A stretch of DNA of 58,776 nucleotides from Pirellulales bacterium (GCA_016936015.1 JAFGPV010000077.1:1-58776); one strand, 5' to 3'. Shown: positions 1 through 9,757, counted from the stretch's first letter. Program-made: numbers and translations. The notes: generated by a model from the letters alone, not told the origin.

Positions 1-924
1 AGCGAACAAATTCCCGGCGAGACGCATCACGCCAACGAGCGGGTTCGCGCGGTGGTCTACGAGGTCCGCAAGCAGGGCAGCCGCGTGCGGATCATCCTCA
101 GCCGCACCAAGAAGCAGTTGGTCCAACGGCTCTTCGAGCAGGAGATTCCCGAAATCACTGAGGGCGTGATCGAGATCCGGGAGATCGCCCGCGAGCCGGG
201 CTATCGGTCGAAAGTGGCCGTGACCAGCGCCGATCCGCGGATCGACTGCGTCGGGGCGTGCGTCGGGGTCCGCGGCAACCGCATCAAGAACATCGTGGAC
301 GAGTTGGGGGGAGAACGGATCGACATCGTCCGCTGGAACGAGAACATGCAGGCCTTGATTCCCAACGCCTTGCAACCGGCCGACGTGGAAGAGGTCATTC
401 TCTGCCAGATGCTCGGCCGGGCGATCGTGCTGGTGCAGGAGGATCAGCTTTCGCTGGCCATCGGCCGGCGGGGGCAGAACGTGCGCCTGGCCAGCAAGCT
501 CTGCGGTTGGGACATCGAGATCATGACCCGGGAGGAACTGGACGAACAGATCGAGCAGGCCGTGCTGGGCTACTCCTCGCTGGAGGGCGTGGAGCCTGAT
601 CTGGCCGAGAAGCTCGTCGGGGAGGGTTTTCTGACCTACGACGATCTCTCGGTGATTGAGCCGGACGCCCTGATGGAGATGGGCGGCCTGACCCAGGAGC
701 AGTGCGATCATATCGTCCGGCAGGCCGAGGTCAAGGCCGAAGAGGCCGAGGCCGCGGCGGCCGAGCAGAAGCGCAAACAGCGCGAGCAGGAGCGGATGGC
801 GGCGGCGGAAAACGTCGTCGAACGTCCTCCCGAGTATCTCGCCGAGGAAAAACCGGAAGCCGATCCCTCCGCCGAACAACCGAGTGCGGAGCAGTCCGCC
901 ACGGGGGACGCGAACCATGAGTAA
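1..924 (+). CDS. nusA: Transcription termination/antitermination factor NusA (5' end outside window)
   Basis: NusA binds RNA polymerase and nascent RNA and controls pausing, termination and antitermination. The frame is open from base 1, so the first methionine-like codon at 52 is internal and the N-terminal domain lies upstream. Visible parts are the end of the S1 domain ([10 protein letters not shown]), then KH1 with the [13 protein letters not shown] segment (about residues 75-105 of the visible part), then KH2 with [14 protein letters not shown] (about 150-165). A short acidic helical region and a low-complexity Glu/Ala/Pro tail follow. The gene ends 14 bp before infB, the usual nusA-infB-rbfA order of bacteria. 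No odd features apart from the window cut. Confidence 0.95.
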   Translation, partial: SEQIPGETHHANERVRAVVYEVRKQGSRVRIILSRTKKQLVQRLFEQEIPEITEGVIEIREIAREPGYRSKVAVTSADPRIDCVGACVGVRGNRIKNIVDELGGERIDIVRWNENMQALIPNALQPADVEEVILCQMLGRAIVLVQEDQLSLAIGRRGQNVRLASKLCGWDIEIMTREELDEQIEQAVLGYSSLEGVEPDLAEKLVGEGFLTYDDLSVIEPDALMEMGGLTQEQCDHIVRQAEVKAEEAEAAAAEQKRKQREQERMAAAENVVERPPEYLAEEKPEADPSAEQPSAEQSATGDANHE

Positions 925-938
925 AAGGAAGTGTTCCC

Positions 939-3785
939 TTGCCTATTCGCATTTACGCCTTAGCCAAAGAACTGAAGCTCGACAACAAGATCCTCGTCGA
1001 CCTCTGCACCAGGGCGGGGATCACGGGGAAAGGTTCTGCGCTGGCCAGCCTCTCGGATGAGGAGGCGGACAAGCTCAAGGCGTTTCTGAGCGCTTCCCAG
1101 GGGCCGAAGACCGGGAGAAAAGCCGGAGCGGCTGGCCGCGGCGGAGAGGCGGGATATTCCGGCGCTCTGCGGCGGGAAGACTATATTGCCCCCGCCGGTT
1201 CGTTCGGCGGCAAGATCCGCGTCCTTCCCCCCAAGCAAGACAAACCCGCCGCGCTCCGCCGCCGCGTGGAGGAAAGCCTGCCGGCCGAGCCGCCCGCCGC
1301 TCCTCCGACCGAGCCGCCGGCCGAATCGGTGGTGACTTCGGCGGAAGCCCCGGCCGAGCCGGTTGTCGGATCCTTGCACCCGACAGAGGCCCCCGCGGAG
1401 AAACGACCCGAGGATTACCGCCTGCCGGAAGCCACGAAGCGGTCAAAGATCCCCTCGCTTACGGAGCGTCCTTCGCGGGCCGGGGGAGAAAAGGCGAAGG
1501 AAAAAGAAAAGGAGCGGAAAGAACGGGAGCCGCGGGGTCCGACAATCAAGCTGGCCCCCCTGCCTCCCAGCGGGAAAAAGCCCTCGCGGGCGAAGCCGGC
1601 GGAGCCCGCTCCGCAACGGCCCGACATCCGGCTTCCCAAGGACGCGATCCGGGCGGGAAAGGCGGGAGCAAAACCCCTCCAGGAGCACATCCGCAAGGCG
1701 GAAGAAAAACGCCGCGCCGAAGAACGGCGAAGGACTGAAGGGGGCAAAGCGAAAGGGAAACCGGGCGAGGCGCCCTCGCCTACCCCGGCCCGGGACCGTC
1801 GCCGGCCTTCGCGCGGAGTAGCAGCTCCTCCTCGGGAGGAAGACGGTCTGGTGGCCCTTGGCGGCCGCGAACAACGGCAACTGAAACGCAAACGCGTCGC
1901 CACGGCCAAGCGCCGTCGAGAGTCGGATGAGGAAGAAGGCACGCCCCAGCCCGCGGTCGTCCGCAAGAAAACCCGCATCCGACGCACCGGCGCCAATACG
2001 GCCGCCCCGCGGAAGGAGAGCATCGTCGTTCAGCTCCCCTGCACGGTGCGGAGTTTTTCCGAGGCCCTGGGCGTGCCGGCCCGGATGATCCTCGCCAAAC
2101 TGATGGAGTGGGGCACGCTGACGACGATCGCCGCCGGGTTGGATCCGGAGATGGCGGAGTTGCTGGCGGCGGAATTCGGCGCGAACGTAAAATTTCATCG
2201 CCCCCTCGACCTGGAGAGCAAGTTGTTGCCTGATTGGGACGCCCCGGACGATCCTGCGATGCTGAAACCCCGGCCGCCGATAGTCGCCTTCCTCGGCCAC
2301 GTGGATCACGGCAAGACCTCGCTCTTGGACCGGATCCTGGGGATCGACGTGACCTCGCAGGAAAAAGGAGGCATTACGCAGCACATTCGGGCATATCTGG
2401 TGAAAAAAGACGACCAGGCGATCGCCTTTGTCGACACGCCCGGCCACGAGGCCTTCACCGAAATGCGGGCCCGGGGCGCCAACGTCACCGACCTGGTGGT
2501 GCTGGTTGTGGCCGCCGACGACGGCGTGATGCCGCAGACGGAGGAGGCGATCAGCCATGCCCGGGCCGCCGGCGTGCCGATCGTCGTGGCACTGAACAAG
2601 ATCGACCTGCCGGGGGCCAATCCCCAGCGGGCCTACGAGCAGTTGGCGGCCAACGAGCTGCTGCCCAGTGAATGGGGCGGCGAAACGGAAGTAATCAAGA
2701 CCAGCGCCGTGACGGGCGAAGGGATCGACAACTTGCTGGAGACGCTGCTGACGGTGGCCGAACTGCAAGAGTACAAGGCCAATCCCGACCGGCCCGCCCG
2801 CGGCACTTGCCTCGAAGCCGAACTGAGCGAAGGCCGCGGCGTGGTCGTCAAGCTGCTGGTCCGCGACGGGACGCTCCGGTCGGGCGACGTGCTGGTCTGC
2901 GGCCCGGCGTACGGCCGGGTCAAGGCGATGTACGACACGCTCGATTCCCGCCGGCGCCACGACGAGGCGGGGCCTTCGACGCCGGTCAACGTTACGGGTT
3001 TGAGCGTCGCCCCCGGCGCCGGCGACCGGTTCTACGTGCTGGAGGACATCGCCCAGGCCCGGCATCTGGCCGACGAGCGAACCACCGCCGCCCGCCGCCG
3101 CGAACTGACCGGCGCGATCCAGCACGTCACGCTGGAGAATCTCTACGACCGGCTGGGTCATGACGAAAACGTGCAAACCCTGAACGTCATCCTCCGGGCC
3201 GACGTCCGCGGCTCGATCGAGGCGATCCGCAAGGAATTTTCCAAGCTGGAGCATCCGGAGGTGGAGATCCGGGTTCTGCAGGCCACTGTGGGCGGGATCA
3301 CCGAGGCCGACGTCCACTTGGCCCACGCCTCCGACGCCGTGATCATCGGCTTCAACGTCGTCCCGGACGAGAAGGCCCGCGGCTTGGCCGAGGACCTCGG
3401 CGTCCAGATCCGCCGCTACGACATCATCTACCAGGTGACCGACGACCTGAAAAAGGCCCTGGAGGGGATGCTCAAGCCCGAACAATACGAACAGGAACTG
3501 GGCCGGGCATTGGTGCTGCAGACCTTCCACATCAGCAAGGTGGGGACCGTAGCGGGCTGCCGCGTCCTTTCCGGCGTACTCGCCCGTGACGCCCGGATCC
3601 GGCTGATCCGCGAGAACCGCATCCTCGGCGATTATCCGGTCGATACCCTGCGTCGGGAAAAGTCCGATGCCCGCGAAGTCCGGGAAGGCCTGGAATGCGG
3701 TCTGAAACTCTCCGGCTTCAACGACATCAAGGAGGGCGACACGCTGGAGGCCTACCGGATCGAGGAAGTCGCCCGAACCTTGTAA
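939..3785 (+). CDS. infB: Translation initiation factor IF-2
   Basis: IF-2 is the GTPase that delivers initiator fMet-tRNA to the 30S subunit and promotes subunit joining. The chosen start is TTG at 939, preceded by an AAAGGAAG ribosome binding site and giving the classic IF2 N-terminal helix bundle ([14 protein letters not shown]). A long Lys/Arg/Pro/Glu-rich linker (about residues 60-350) separates it from a second IF2_N domain (about 365-420). The GTPase follows: G1 GHVDHGKT near 452, G3 VDTPGHEA near 497, G4 NKID near 553. Domains II-IV run to the end, closing with the typical [11 protein letters not shown] motif. At 948 residues it is long because of the linker, as is common in planctomycetes. 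A long antisense open frame across it is a shadow of GC-rich coding sequence. Confidence 0.97.
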   Translation: MPIRIYALAKELKLDNKILVDLCTRAGITGKGSALASLSDEEADKLKAFLSASQGPKTGRKAGAAGRGGEAGYSGALRREDYIAPAGSFGGKIRVLPPKQDKPAALRRRVEESLPAEPPAAPPTEPPAESVVTSAEAPAEPVVGSLHPTEAPAEKRPEDYRLPEATKRSKIPSLTERPSRAGGEKAKEKEKERKEREPRGPTIKLAPLPPSGKKPSRAKPAEPAPQRPDIRLPKDAIRAGKAGAKPLQEHIRKAEEKRRAEERRRTEGGKAKGKPGEAPSPTPARDRRRPSRGVAAPPREEDGLVALGGREQRQLKRKRVATAKRRRESDEEEGTPQPAVVRKKTRIRRTGANTAAPRKESIVVQLPCTVRSFSEALGVPARMILAKLMEWGTLTTIAAGLDPEMAELLAAEFGANVKFHRPLDLESKLLPDWDAPDDPAMLKPRPPIVAFLGHVDHGKTSLLDRILGIDVTSQEKGGITQHIRAYLVKKDDQAIAFVDTPGHEAFTEMRARGANVTDLVVLVVAADDGVMPQTEEAISHARAAGVPIVVALNKIDLPGANPQRAYEQLAANELLPSEWGGETEVIKTSAVTGEGIDNLLETLLTVAELQEYKANPDRPARGTCLEAELSEGRGVVVKLLVRDGTLRSGDVLVCGPAYGRVKAMYDTLDSRRRHDEAGPSTPVNVTGLSVAPGAGDRFYVLEDIAQARHLADERTTAARRRELTGAIQHVTLENLYDRLGHDENVQTLNVILRADVRGSIEAIRKEFSKLEHPEVEIRVLQATVGGITEADVHLAHASDAVIIGFNVVPDEKARGLAEDLGVQIRRYDIIYQVTDDLKKALEGMLKPEQYEQELGRALVLQTFHISKVGTVAGCRVLSGVLARDARIRLIRENRILGDYPVDTLRREKSDAREVREGLECGLKLSGFNDIKEGDTLEAYRIEEVARTL

Positions 3786-3817
3786 GTCCGTGGATGTCCA
3801 ATCCATGAGGTGGATCG

Positions 3818-3888
3818 GTTTAGCGGCCGCCGGTACGGCGGCCACGTTTTACCGCATTTCCGGGCCGTCGTGCCGGCGGCCGCTAAAC
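3818..3888. repeat. Long intergenic palindrome between infB and rbfA
   Basis: GTTTAGCGGCCGCCGG at 3818-3833 is the exact reverse complement of 3873-3888, and pairing continues inward for about nine more bases with G-U pairs. The loop is about 20 bases. No T tract follows, so it is not a standard intrinsic terminator. The outer GTTTAGC/GCTAAAC ends are identical to those of the palindrome at 8088-8160, which suggests a common family. Confidence 0.75.
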
Positions 3889-3915
3889 GGAAGTTTTTGA
3901 AAGCATCATCCTCCT

Positions 3916-4347
3916 ATGCCCACCCAGCGCCGCGTTCAAAAAGTCGCCGAAGCCATCCGAGAAATCGTCAGCATGGCGATTCTGGCGGAGTTGAAGGATC
4001 CGCGGATCCACGACGTGACGGTCACGTACGTCGAGGTCTCGGCCGATCTCCGCCACGCCAAGGTCCACGTCTCGGTGATGGGCGACGACGCCCAGCAGCG
4101 CCTGACGCTGCGAGGATTGCAGAGCGCCGCCGGATTCCTGCAGGCCCGGCTGGCCCGGGAACTCGAACTCCGTTACACGCCTAAGCTCACGTTTTTACTC
4201 GACCAGGGCGTAAAACGTTCGATCGAAATCGCTCGGATTCTCAAGGAAGTGTTGCCGGCGGAAGAGCGACCCGAGGAAGAAAGTGATGATATACAGAATG
4301 ACGAAGGACAAGGGAATGATGAAGGACGAATGACGAATGACGAATGA
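3916..4347 (+). CDS. rbfA: Ribosome-binding factor A
   Basis: RbfA is a single KH-domain protein that binds the 30S subunit and helps mature the 5' end of 16S rRNA. The start ATG at 3916 follows a 130 bp gap after infB. Residues 1-110 match the family: RRVQKVAEAIREIVS at the N-terminus, then the ILAELKDPRI and VTVTYVEVSADLRHAKVHVSV core, and FLLDQGVKRSIEI near the end. The usual length is 110-130; this one has 143. The last 20 or so residues (Asp/Glu/Asn-rich) are encoded by an ATGACGAA-type tandem repeat, so the native C-terminus has probably been replaced or extended by repeat DNA. Confidence 0.93.
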   Translation: MPTQRRVQKVAEAIREIVSMAILAELKDPRIHDVTVTYVEVSADLRHAKVHVSVMGDDAQQRLTLRGLQSAAGFLQARLARELELRYTPKLTFLLDQGVKRSIEIARILKEVLPAEERPEEESDDIQNDEGQGNDEGRMTNDE

Positions 4348-4452
4348 CGAAAGAAATCCTAATGACGAATGACGAATTTTTTGCCATTCGTCTTTCGGTT
4401 TTCATCCTTCGGATTTCTTTCGTCATTCGTCCTTCGGATTTCGTCATTCGTC
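4296..4452. repeat. Inverted array of ATGACGAA-type repeats
   Basis: From about 4296 to 4377 the plus strand carries repeated ATGACGAA/GGACGAA units. From about 4384 to 4452 it carries the reverse complements (TTCGTCAT, TTCGTCC, TTCGGAT). The two arms can pair over roughly 70 bases around a short T-rich centre. The left arm is translated as the tail of RbfA; the right arm is noncoding. Variable repeat units with a conserved palindromic arrangement argue for a repeat element rather than a simple terminator. Confidence 0.7.
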
Positions 4453-4482
4453 ACCCCCTCCCTTGAACCCCGACCGATCCCC

Positions 4483-5430
4483 ATGACCACCGTCAGCCGA
4501 ACGGCGCAATTTACGAAGCTTCAGAAGGTCTTGCGGAAGCACTATAAACCGGCGGTCCTGCACGCGGACCGCTCGGTGATCGAACACCTGCTGTTCGCCT
4601 GTTGTCTGGAAGACGCCCGGCACGAGGCCGCCGAAGAGGCCTTTGCCGCGCTGGTGCACACGTTTTTCGACTGGAACGAGGTCCGCGTGACGGCGATCTC
4701 GGAGCTTTCGGAAGTGATGGCCTGTCTGCCCGACCCGCGGCTGGCCGCCAACCGCATCAAGCGCGTGCTCCACGCCGTTTTCGAGTCGCGGTTCAACTTC
4801 GATCTTGAAGACGTGAAAAAAAAGACCCTGGGAGCGACGGTCGCCTATCTGGAAGAACTGGACGGCACGACGCCCTTCACCATCGCCCTGACGGTCCAGG
4901 CGGGATTGGGCGGACACTCGATTCCGCTGGACGGCGGAACGATGAACGTGCTGAAACTGCTGGAACTGGTTGCCGACAAGGACGCGGAAAAGGGCGTGGT
5001 GCCGGGATTGGAACGGGCGATCCCGAAGTCCAAGGGAGCGGAATTCGGATCGATGCTCCATCAGTTGGGCGTTGATTTCGCGGCGAATCCGTACGCCCCG
5101 GCAATCCGCGCGATCCTGCTGGAAATCAATCCGGCGATCGAGAGCCGGCTGCCCAAGCGGCGGCTGGAGCCGGCGGCCAGGAAACCGGCGGAAGGCCCCG
5201 CGGCAAAATCGAAGGAGGCGGCCAAAGAAAAGGAGAAAACCAAAACGTCTTCCCCCCCGACGCCGGCCAAAAAACCCGAGGCGGCCGGGAAAAAGACGCC
5301 GCCGCCCGCAAAATCCGCCGACGCCGCCCGAAAGGGTAAAAAGAAACCCCCCTCGCCGACCCCAACCGCGCCCCCCCAGGTCAAAAAGAAACCGGTCTCG
5401 ATCAGGCTCTCGAAAAGAAAACCGCGCTGA
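4483..5430 (+). CDS. Endonuclease III-like fold protein, probably non-catalytic
   Basis: I do not recognise a named family with certainty. Residues 5-220 resemble the all-helical HhH-GPD/endonuclease III fold: an early LLFACCLEDAR helix, then ANRIKRVLHAVFESRF, then a VAYLEELDGTTPFTIALTVQAGLGGHSIPLDGGTMNVLKLLELV stretch (written here only as pattern: a hairpin-like turn, then 'IPLDGGTM' where EndoIII has 'VDTHV'). The catalytic Lys of the GVGRKTA loop and the four-Cys iron-sulfur cluster are absent, so glycosylase activity is unlikely. Residues about 225-316 are a Lys/Pro/Ala-rich basic tail that could bind nucleic acid. ATG 4483 is preferred over the upstream in-frame start at 4369, which lies inside the repeat array. 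Its position after rbfA suggests a role near ribosome or RNA metabolism (inference). Confidence 0.6.
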   Translation: MTTVSRTAQFTKLQKVLRKHYKPAVLHADRSVIEHLLFACCLEDARHEAAEEAFAALVHTFFDWNEVRVTAISELSEVMACLPDPRLAANRIKRVLHAVFESRFNFDLEDVKKKTLGATVAYLEELDGTTPFTIALTVQAGLGGHSIPLDGGTMNVLKLLELVADKDAEKGVVPGLERAIPKSKGAEFGSMLHQLGVDFAANPYAPAIRAILLEINPAIESRLPKRRLEPAARKPAEGPAAKSKEAAKEKEKTKTSSPPTPAKKPEAAGKKTPPPAKSADAARKGKKKPPSPTPTAPPQVKKKPVSIRLSKRKPR

Positions 5431-5454
5431 CGGCGGTCGGCGGCACATGCAGCG

Positions 5455-5533
5455 TCAACGCCCCGCGACGGCGGTCGCGGGGGTGAAACGAGGCCCTATT
5501 TTCCCCGCCGCGATTGCCATCGCGGGGCGTTGA
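5455..5533. repeat. Intergenic palindrome just upstream of the TPR gene
   Basis: TCAACGCCCCGCGA at 5455-5468 is the exact reverse complement of 5520-5533. Inner bases continue an imperfect stem (CGGCGGTCGCGGGG against CCCCGCCGCGATTG). The right arm ends 5 bp before the GTG start at 5539, so it would sit in the 5' leader and hold no obvious ribosome binding site. Confidence 0.75.
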
Positions 5534-5538
5534 ATTAA

Positions 5539-7902
5539 GTGACATTGGCATCCCAAGCGTCGATCAACCCTCTCGAATCCGAGGTGGAGGCGGTTGCCTT
5601 GCCCACGCCCCTTGATTCCGTCGGCAAACGAAGACGAAACACCCGACTTGCCGTTCTCGGCGGGCTTCTGCTGCTCCTCTGGACTTCCCGTTTCCCTTTC
5701 CGTGCGCAGTGCGCGGCGCTGGAAGATCGGCCGGCGCCGTTCGTGCCGCGGCAGCCGGCGGGCGAGGAGGAACTGGACCGCCGCGAGGCGCTGGCCTCGT
5801 TCGCCGCCGCCCGGTCGCTGGAACTGCAAGGAAGCTACGCCGAAGCCCTGCAAAAGTACCAGCGCGCCTGGCGGCTCGATCCGCAAGCGACGGAGCCGCT
5901 GCGGGCGATCGTCCCCCTGGCGATGCTGTTGAATCGCCAGGAGGTGGCCGTCCGCTACGCGCTGCTGGCGGTCGGCCGGGAGGCAACTCTGCACCCGAAC
6001 CTGCTGCGAGACCTGGCAAAGCAATTGATCAAGCAGCAACGGGGAAAGGAGGGGCGGAAGCTCTTCCAGCCGATCTTGAAGCAGTGTCACGGCTGCGAAA
6101 CTCTGGAAGATATTCAACTCTCCTTGGAACTCGGCCTGCTGGCGCTCGCCGAGGAGGATTATCCCGAGGCCGCCGGACACTTTACCCGGGTGGTGCACGC
6201 TCTGGAGCATCCCGAACAATATAGCATTGAAGGAACGGTGCAACAGACGTTTGGAATCGATCCTTCCGTCGCGTATCAGACCTTCGGCGAGAGCTTCCTC
6301 GGCGCGGGACGATGGGACGAGGCGGAGGCGGCCTTTCGCCGGGCAAACCAATTTCAGGCCGATCCGGCGCGGTGGAAGTATCATCTGGCCCGGTTGGCCG
6401 CCCGCCGGGGTCAGCCGGCCCAGGCCCTCTCCTTGCTTGAAGAGGCGCTGGCGGCCGGGCTGACGGGCTTCGGCATGGGGCCTTACGAGGAATTGGCCCG
6501 CGTGCTGGGCGCGACGGGCAACGGCGGGGAGTTGATCCCGCGGTTGGAAAAACTTTTTGGGCAAGATCCGGACAATGTCTCCCTGGGCTATTTCCTCGCC
6601 GCGGAGCACCGCAGGGCCGGAAATCTCGATCGGGCGGAGGCCCTTTACGCCGCGCTGCTGGAGAAAACACCCTCCCTGATCGGCTACCAAAACCTGGCGG
6701 CCGTCCTTCGTGAGAAAAAGGATACAGAAGGTCTGCTCCGGCTGCTCGGCAAGGTGATCGACCGGTCCGGCTTTTTGGAGACCATCGGCGAGGAAGAGCA
6801 AAAACTGGTCCGGAACGACTCCCTGCTCCAGAGTCTGTTCGAGACGGCCCGAAAAAACTACGCCGCCGCTCAGGGCAAGGACGCCTTCGGCCCGTGTCTG
6901 GCCGCGGCCCTGCTGGCCCTGGAGGATCGGCAGTGGGAGACGGCGGAGGAGTTTTTCGAGGGCGCCGCACTGGCCGATCCTCCACGGGCGGAACAGGCCT
7001 ATCTGGATTGGGGCGTGGGAATGTTGATCTCCGGGCAGCCGGCCCGGGCCGAAAAGGTCCTCCGCCGCGCGATCCGGCGGAAGTATCTGCCCGACGATAC
7101 GGCGCTGCTCTATTTCTACCTGGCCGGGGCACTGAGTATGCAAGACCGGATCGACGAGGCCTTGGACGCCGCCCAGCAGGCCTTGGCATTGAAGACCCGT
7201 CAATCAAATTGGTGGGGTAAAGGCATGCAATGGCTCCGCGACCGGTTTTCCGGTCCGCCGGCTGATTCGGTGCGGTTTTTCAGCCGCGTGGGCTGGGTGC
7301 TGGCCCGAGGCAAGCGCTACAACGAAGCGCTGCGGACGTATCGCAACGTGATCGAAAAATTCGATCCCGACTACCGTAGCGACCGGCTCCGCGAGGAACT
7401 CAAGGGTGTCCGCCTGGAGGCCGCCAACGTGGCGGCCCTGGCCGGCCGGTCCGCCGAGGCCGAGGAGTGGCTGGAACAGGTCCTCGACGAATTCCCCGGC
7501 GATCCCGGGGCCTCGAACGATTTGGGCTACCTCTGGGCGGAACAGGGCCGGCACTTGCACCGCGCTTTGCGGATGACCCGGGCGGCGGCGGCGGCCGAAC
7601 CGGAAAACGCCGCCTTCCGCGACAGTCTCGGCTGGGTGTTGTACCTCCGGGGCAATACCGCCGAGGCGATTGCGGAACTGGAAAAGGCGGCCGCCGGGCA
7701 GCCCGACGGCGAGATCCTCGATCACCTCGGCGACGCCTACTCTCGGGCCGGCCGCCTTGACGATGCCCGACGCGCCTGGCAAAAAGCGGTCAAGGCCTAT
7801 CGTCAGGACCAGGAAACGGAGAAGGCCGAGGCGACGGCAAAGAAGCTGCTGAAAGAGCAAGGGGCGTTCGAAAACACGGCGGATAAGAAACCGTCAGGAT
7901 GA
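5539..7902 (+). CDS. TPR-repeat protein, membrane anchored or exported
   Basis: This is a 787-residue protein of tandem tetratricopeptide repeats, a scaffold fold for protein-protein contacts; no enzymatic motif is seen. GTG 5539 is the first start after the palindrome. Residues 1-32 are polar, followed by a single hydrophobic segment (about 36-50, LAVLGGLLLLLW) that could be an anchor or an uncleaved signal. TPR-like pairs recur through the rest, e.g. SYAEALQKYQRAWRLDP near 100, YPEAAGHFTRVVHAL near 210 and TAEAIAELEKAAAGQP near 710. The last three repeats are the most canonical. It precedes a flippase gene, so a role in envelope or polysaccharide assembly is possible but only from context. 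The stop codon lies inside a hairpin. Confidence 0.8.
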   Translation: MTLASQASINPLESEVEAVALPTPLDSVGKRRRNTRLAVLGGLLLLLWTSRFPFRAQCAALEDRPAPFVPRQPAGEEELDRREALASFAAARSLELQGSYAEALQKYQRAWRLDPQATEPLRAIVPLAMLLNRQEVAVRYALLAVGREATLHPNLLRDLAKQLIKQQRGKEGRKLFQPILKQCHGCETLEDIQLSLELGLLALAEEDYPEAAGHFTRVVHALEHPEQYSIEGTVQQTFGIDPSVAYQTFGESFLGAGRWDEAEAAFRRANQFQADPARWKYHLARLAARRGQPAQALSLLEEALAAGLTGFGMGPYEELARVLGATGNGGELIPRLEKLFGQDPDNVSLGYFLAAEHRRAGNLDRAEALYAALLEKTPSLIGYQNLAAVLREKKDTEGLLRLLGKVIDRSGFLETIGEEEQKLVRNDSLLQSLFETARKNYAAAQGKDAFGPCLAAALLALEDRQWETAEEFFEGAALADPPRAEQAYLDWGVGMLISGQPARAEKVLRRAIRRKYLPDDTALLYFYLAGALSMQDRIDEALDAAQQALALKTRQSNWWGKGMQWLRDRFSGPPADSVRFFSRVGWVLARGKRYNEALRTYRNVIEKFDPDYRSDRLREELKGVRLEAANVAALAGRSAEAEEWLEQVLDEFPGDPGASNDLGYLWAEQGRHLHRALRMTRAAAAAEPENAAFRDSLGWVLYLRGNTAEAIAELEKAAAGQPDGEILDHLGDAYSRAGRLDDARRAWQKAVKAYRQDQETEKAEATAKKLLKEQGAFENTADKKPSG

Positions 7903-7909
7903 CGGTTTC
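7887..7909 (+). terminator. Hairpin spanning the TPR gene stop codon
   Basis: GAAACCGTCA (7887-7896) pairs perfectly with TGACGGTTTC (7900-7909) around a 3-base loop. The TGA stop of the TPR gene is at 7900-7902, inside the stem. No T run follows, so it may be a weak or Rho-assisted terminator or an mRNA-stabilising stem. Confidence 0.4.
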
Positions 7910-8087
7910 CTGCTGTCGGAAAACACGCTTATGCCGATTAATCCGGCAGGATCGGAAATCCGATTCGTCTTTCGTCTTCCGCATCTGCAGGGGCTGCCTC
8001 CCGTGGCGGAAAAACAACGAAGTTTTTTAGACAAATTCTCAGCAGTAACGGACAGTTGTATATCCCGCGGAACTTGAAGTTTAAAGC

Positions 8088-8160
8088 GTTTAGCCCCGGC
8101 ACTTGTGCCGGGCGGAGAGCGTGTTCCTACGCACGCCCGGCACAAGTGCCGGGGCTAAAC
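8088..8160. repeat. 26-bp perfect inverted repeat with self-palindromic arms
   Basis: The 26 bases at 8088-8113 (starting GTTTAGCCCCGGCACTTG) are the exact reverse complement of 8135-8160, with a 21-base loop. Each arm also contains its own palindrome (CCCGGCAC, two bases, GTGCCGGG), so the region can fold as a long hairpin or as a cruciform. It fills much of the 304 bp between the TPR and flippase genes. I see no gene or tRNA in the rest, only a short AT-rich stretch at 8165-8206 that may hold the flippase promoter. Confidence 0.85.
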
Positions 8161-8206
8161 GGCTGGATCTTTTCCGCGTCGTTCCATTTGAAATTTGCAA
8201 TAAAAA

Positions 8207-9757
8207 ATGTCCGCCGTCCCTGCCTCGACCGAAGATTCCCTTCACGCCGACCCCTGGCGCCCGGAGACGCTGCTGGCCGGCGTGGCGATCCTCTTGACCT
8301 TGACGTTCGTGCAGCGTCTGGTCGGATTCGTCCGGGCGATCCTCTTTTGCCGGTACCTGGAGGCCGAGCAGTTGGGGCTGTGGGACATGAGCTTCGGTTT
8401 TCTGATGCTCGCCGGACCGCTGGCGGTGCTGGCGCTGCCCGGCACGTTCGGGCGGTACGTCGAATATTTCCGGCAGCAAAACCAACTGCGGACGTTTCTG
8501 CTCCGCACCCTCGTGACCTGTTTCCTGCTGGCCGGCGCCGCGGTGGCGATCCTGACGCTGCAACCCGGGTGGTTTTCAAAATTGATCTTCGGCACAACCC
8601 GGTGGCAGACGTTGATTCTCGCCCTGGCCGGGTGCCTGTCGGCGGTGGTCGCCTATAATTATTGCATCAGTCTCTTTACGGCACTGCGATGCGTGCGTTG
8701 GGCGGCGGCGATGGAGTTCGTCAACGGCGTCACCTTTGCGGTGCTCGGCGTGATCCTCGTGCTTCTCTGGCGCAGTGACGCCCTGGCGGTCGTGGGGGCC
8801 TACACGGGCTCCAGCCTGCTTTGCGTTTTGGGCGCGGCGCTGGGACTACGGCTCCTGTGGCGTCGTTTGCCCGCGGCGGAACCGCTGCCGGCCGGCGGCG
8901 TATGGAAGAAAATCGCCCCGTTTGCCGCCTGGGTCCTGCTGATCAACCTCTTGACGAATCTCTTCGGATTCGCCGACCGATACATGATCGTCCACTTCGC
9001 TCCCGGCACGTCGGCCGAGACGCTATCCCTGGCAGGGCAATATCACAGCAGCCGGGTGGTGCCGTTGCTGTTCGTCTCGCTGGCCTCGATGCTGGCCACC
9101 GTTCTTCTGCCGCACCTCAGTCACGATTGGGAGACCGGCCGCCGCGAGCGGGTGGGCCGGCGGCTGAACCTGTTCCTGAAGCTTCTGGCCCTCGGACTGC
9201 TCGGCGGCTGCGTGGTCGTGCTGGCCGCGGCGCCGTGGTTGTTCCACGTCGCCTTCCGCGGAAAATTCGCCGCCGGCCTGGCCGTCCTCCCCTGGACGCT
9301 GACCTATTGCATCTGGTTCGGCGTCTTGCTGATGGCGCAGCAGTATTTGTGGTGTGTCGAGAAAGCGGGTCGGGTGTCGCTGGCTCTGGCGGTTGGTTTG
9401 GCGGTCAACGTGGGACTGAATCTGCTGCTCCTGCCGGTGTGGGGATTGCTCGGGGCGGCGTTGGCGGCCGCGGCCGCCCATGCCATTGCCTTGCTGTTGG
9501 TACTCGGCTTCGCCCGTCTGCGGGGATTGCCCCGCGACCGTGGCTTGACGGCCCTGGTGTGCGCCGCGCCTGCGCTCTGCCTGGGACCCGCCGCCGCCGC
9601 TGTTATACTTTTGATCTTCGCTTGGGCGGCAGTGCGGACAAACCTGGTGTTCTCCCCTTCAGAAAAAGAATTGCTTGCCGAGAAATGGCGAGAGTGTTGG
9701 GAGAAGTGGAGTAAAGTGCTGGGGGCGAGAGGTGAGGGATTAGGGATTAGGGATTAG
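8207..9757 (+). CDS. Oligosaccharide flippase family protein (MOP superfamily)
   Basis: Wzx/MurJ-type flippases move lipid-linked sugars across the inner membrane. The 516-residue protein is strongly hydrophobic with about 12-14 membrane segments. It begins with the typical N-terminal pattern (LLAGVAILLTLTFVQRLVGFVRAI, here about residues 25-48) and later has FADRYMIVHFA (about 255) and VEKAGRVSLALAVGLAVNVGLNLLLL-like helices (about 385-410). ATG 8207 lies 47 bp after a long palindrome. The final residues (GARGEGLGIRD) are encoded by a GGGATTA tandem repeat and look like an acquired tail. The neighbouring acyltransferase suggests surface glycan or exopolysaccharide synthesis. The substrate cannot be told from the sequence. 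Confidence 0.85.
   Translation: MSAVPASTEDSLHADPWRPETLLAGVAILLTLTFVQRLVGFVRAILFCRYLEAEQLGLWDMSFGFLMLAGPLAVLALPGTFGRYVEYFRQQNQLRTFLLRTLVTCFLLAGAAVAILTLQPGWFSKLIFGTTRWQTLILALAGCLSAVVAYNYCISLFTALRCVRWAAAMEFVNGVTFAVLGVILVLLWRSDALAVVGAYTGSSLLCVLGAALGLRLLWRRLPAAEPLPAGGVWKKIAPFAAWVLLINLLTNLFGFADRYMIVHFAPGTSAETLSLAGQYHSSRVVPLLFVSLASMLATVLLPHLSHDWETGRRERVGRRLNLFLKLLALGLLGGCVVVLAAAPWLFHVAFRGKFAAGLAVLPWTLTYCIWFGVLLMAQQYLWCVEKAGRVSLALAVGLAVNVGLNLLLLPVWGLLGAALAAAAAHAIALLLVLGFARLRGLPRDRGLTALVCAAPALCLGPAAAAVILLIFAWAAVRTNLVFSPSEKELLAEKWRECWEKWSKVLGARGEGLGIRD

Noticed and set aside
1443-3845. 800-codon open frame antisense to infB
   Set aside because: Shadow of GC-rich codon bias in infB; no family match and no ribosome binding site. 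The plus-strand IF-2 is complete and conserved.
4296-4452. CRISPR array
   Set aside because: The repeats are short, degenerate and without unique spacers of constant length; the second half is the inverse of the first.
5455-7203. 582-codon minus-strand frame over the TPR gene
   Set aside because: Low-complexity Gly/Arg/Pro/Gln-rich translation typical of antisense to TPR coding sequence; starts in mid gene and ends in a palindrome.
3818-8160. Palindromes as ordinary Rho-independent terminators
   Set aside because: They lack T tracts, some lie just upstream of starts, and arm length and self-palindromic arms exceed the usual terminator form.
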